From an uncultured Bacteroidota bacterium (GTDB taxonomy: Bacteria > Bacteroidota > Bacteroidia > Chitinophagales > Chitinophagaceae): DNA of 13,620 nt. The stretch covers positions 1 through 13,620 of the forward strand of contig CAIWHI010000101.1 in the NCBI GenBank assembly GCA_903912435.1. Reading direction: 5' to 3'. The position numbers and the translations under genes were made by a program. Below are positions 13,024 to 13,620 of the stretch, piece after piece. Each line of letters opens with the position of its first letter. Position 1 is the first letter of the stretch. Below the pieces are notes generated by a model. That model ran no database searches. It worked only from the letters and a program-made list of their open reading frames with translations, and was not told where the DNA came from.

Positions 13024-13113
13024 TGATGCCCTGAAAGGGCTCAATATACTAGCCCATGGCATCGCCCTGGGTATCGTGATGGGCAGCTATTGTTAGCCCT
13101 GAAAGGGTGCCAT
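13024..13113 (+). repeat. Three-hairpin repeat built on GCCCTGAAAGGGC
   Basis: First hairpin GCCCT/AGGGC around GAA (13028-13040). Second CCCATGGC/GCCCTGGG around ATC with one mismatch (13053-13071). Third CCCT/AGGG around GAA (13097-13107). The outer parts are also inverted relative to each other (GATG-CCCTGAAAGGG at the left, CCCTGAAAGGGTGCCATC at the right), so the whole element is quasi-palindromic. The sequence type resembles intergenic repeats I recall from other Bacteroidota; this could not be checked here. Confidence 0.7.
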
Positions 13114-13242
13114 CTCATAAAAATAGGTTGTTATTGAAGGATAAAATAAATTTGTAAATCCATATGGCCCTTTACTTAATGACATTACATCCCCTCCCCA
13201 AACAAAATAATTCCCCAAAACAAGATTATTTTCTCAAATTCG

Positions 13243-13272
13243 TGTAACCGGATATCGGATAATCGCGTCTTA
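13243..13272 (+). promoter_or_regulatory. ECF-type promoter in front of the ECF sigma gene
   Basis: TGTAACC (13243-13249) and CGTCTTA (13266-13272) are separated by 16 nt. This matches the general ECF sigma layout of an AAC-containing -35 element and a CGT(C)-type -10 element. Transcription would start a few nt before the ATG at 13280. The position suggests the sigma factor activates its own gene, a common arrangement for ECF sigmas; that is inference. Confidence 0.6.
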
Positions 13273-13279
13273 CTTACAC

Positions 13280-13620
13280 ATGCAGGAACAAATAGATGAT
13301 ATTGCTGTGATTCAGCTAGTATTGCAAGGCCAACAATCGGCCTATGCAATGCTTGTGGACCGCTACCAGCAATATGTATTCACCCTTGCATTCCGCTTCG
13401 TAAAAAACCGCGAGGTGGCCGAAGAACTGGCCCAGGACGTATTTGTAAAAGCCTACAGATACCTGGCCGATTTCAAAGGCAATAGCAAATTCAGCACATG
13501 GCTCTATACCATTGTAAACACCACCTGCCTTAGCCACCTGAGGAAGAAAAAGGAAGAAACAGTATTGCTCGACCATGAAAAAATGGTAGCCGTTAGCGAT
13601 CATTTCAGTACAGGCGACAA
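13280..13620 (+). CDS. RNA polymerase ECF sigma factor (sigma-70 family), N-terminal part
   Basis: The frame runs open from ATG 13280 to the right edge (113 complete codons, no stop). It starts MQEQIDDIAVIQLVLQGQQ and shows sigma region 2: AYAMLVDRYQQYVFTLAFRF (2.1), NREVAEELAQDVFVKAYRYL (2.2, core polymerase contact) and GNSKFSTWLYTIVNTTCLSHL followed by RKKK (2.3-2.4, -10 recognition and melting). Region 4 lies beyond the window. Together with core polymerase it would direct transcription from a specific promoter set, possibly its own through the element at 13243-13272. In such loci an anti-sigma gene often follows, but that is outside the view. Alternative starts inside region 2 would break the domain. 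Confidence 0.93.
   Translation, partial: MQEQIDDIAVIQLVLQGQQSAYAMLVDRYQQYVFTLAFRFVKNREVAEELAQDVFVKAYRYLADFKGNSKFSTWLYTIVNTTCLSHLRKKKEETVLLDHEKMVAVSDHFSTGD

Larger units (their letters stand above)
12830..13279. other. Repeat-bearing intergenic region upstream of the ECF sigma gene
   Basis: A 450-nt stretch without a credible coding frame. It holds copy 3 of the double-hairpin repeat (12865-12920), the GCCCTGAAAGGGC hairpin cluster (13024-13113) and the ECF-type promoter (13243-13272). Between these it is AT-rich with nothing recognised. Confidence 0.6.

Noticed and set aside
13316..13603. 95-residue minus-strand ORF near the right edge
   Set aside because: It is antisense to the clear ECF sigma factor frame, and its translation shows no family features.

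Overview
The window looks like a chromosomal segment from a Bacteroidota bacterium, probably Chitinophagales/Chitinophagaceae-like. The main clues are a secreted protein with a C-terminal gliding-motility/type IX secretion sorting domain (7852-10395), a type Ib DAHP synthase with a C-terminal chorismate mutase (an arrangement known from Bacteroidota), and repeated TAnnTTTG promoter -7 elements close to start codons with no convincing Shine-Dalgarno sequences. Base composition is AT-rich and even, and nothing marks a prophage, an IS transposase, a CRISPR array, a tRNA or an rRNA.

Layout, left to right: the N-terminus of an unknown gene leaving the left edge (1-75, -); NAD kinase (238-1116, -); a single-POTRA Omp85/BamA-like outer-membrane protein (1318-2724, -); cobalamin adenosyltransferase (2988-3548, -); a LolD/MacB-class ABC ATPase (3885-4592, -). 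A divergent promoter region follows, then IspE of the MEP isoprenoid pathway (4806-5618, +) and a WG-repeat protein (5724-6578, +). These converge on a SirB1/transglutaminase-like protein (6848-7729, -). Next come the large T9SS-exported propeller/Ig-like protein (7852-10395, -), then divergently DAHP synthase-chorismate mutase (10691-11767, +) with a SAM methyltransferase 27 nt behind it that begins with TTG (11795-12586, +), a 56-residue ORF (12659-12829, +), and an ECF sigma factor cut by the right edge (13280-13620, +).

The coding genes are mostly housekeeping and work independently: NADP supply, outer-membrane biogenesis, B12 cofactor, isoprenoids and the shikimate entry step. The only likely two-gene operon is the DAHP synthase with its methyltransferase. 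I found no new multi-gene defence or biosynthetic system.

The unusual content is between the genes. Heptanucleotide tandem arrays (consensus CTTTNNA read toward the gene) sit in front of nadK, cob(I)alamin adenosyltransferase and ispE; in ispE the array holds two exact promoter -7 elements in a perfect 28-bp duplication. There are also at least three families of short hairpin-forming dispersed repeats (2853-2909, 3745-3800 and 12865-12920; 6649-6802; 13024-13113). A nested inverted repeat lies in front of the DAHP synthase promoter, an 11-bp hairpin overlaps the -33 box of the WG gene, and a good ECF-type promoter sits directly in front of the ECF sigma gene.
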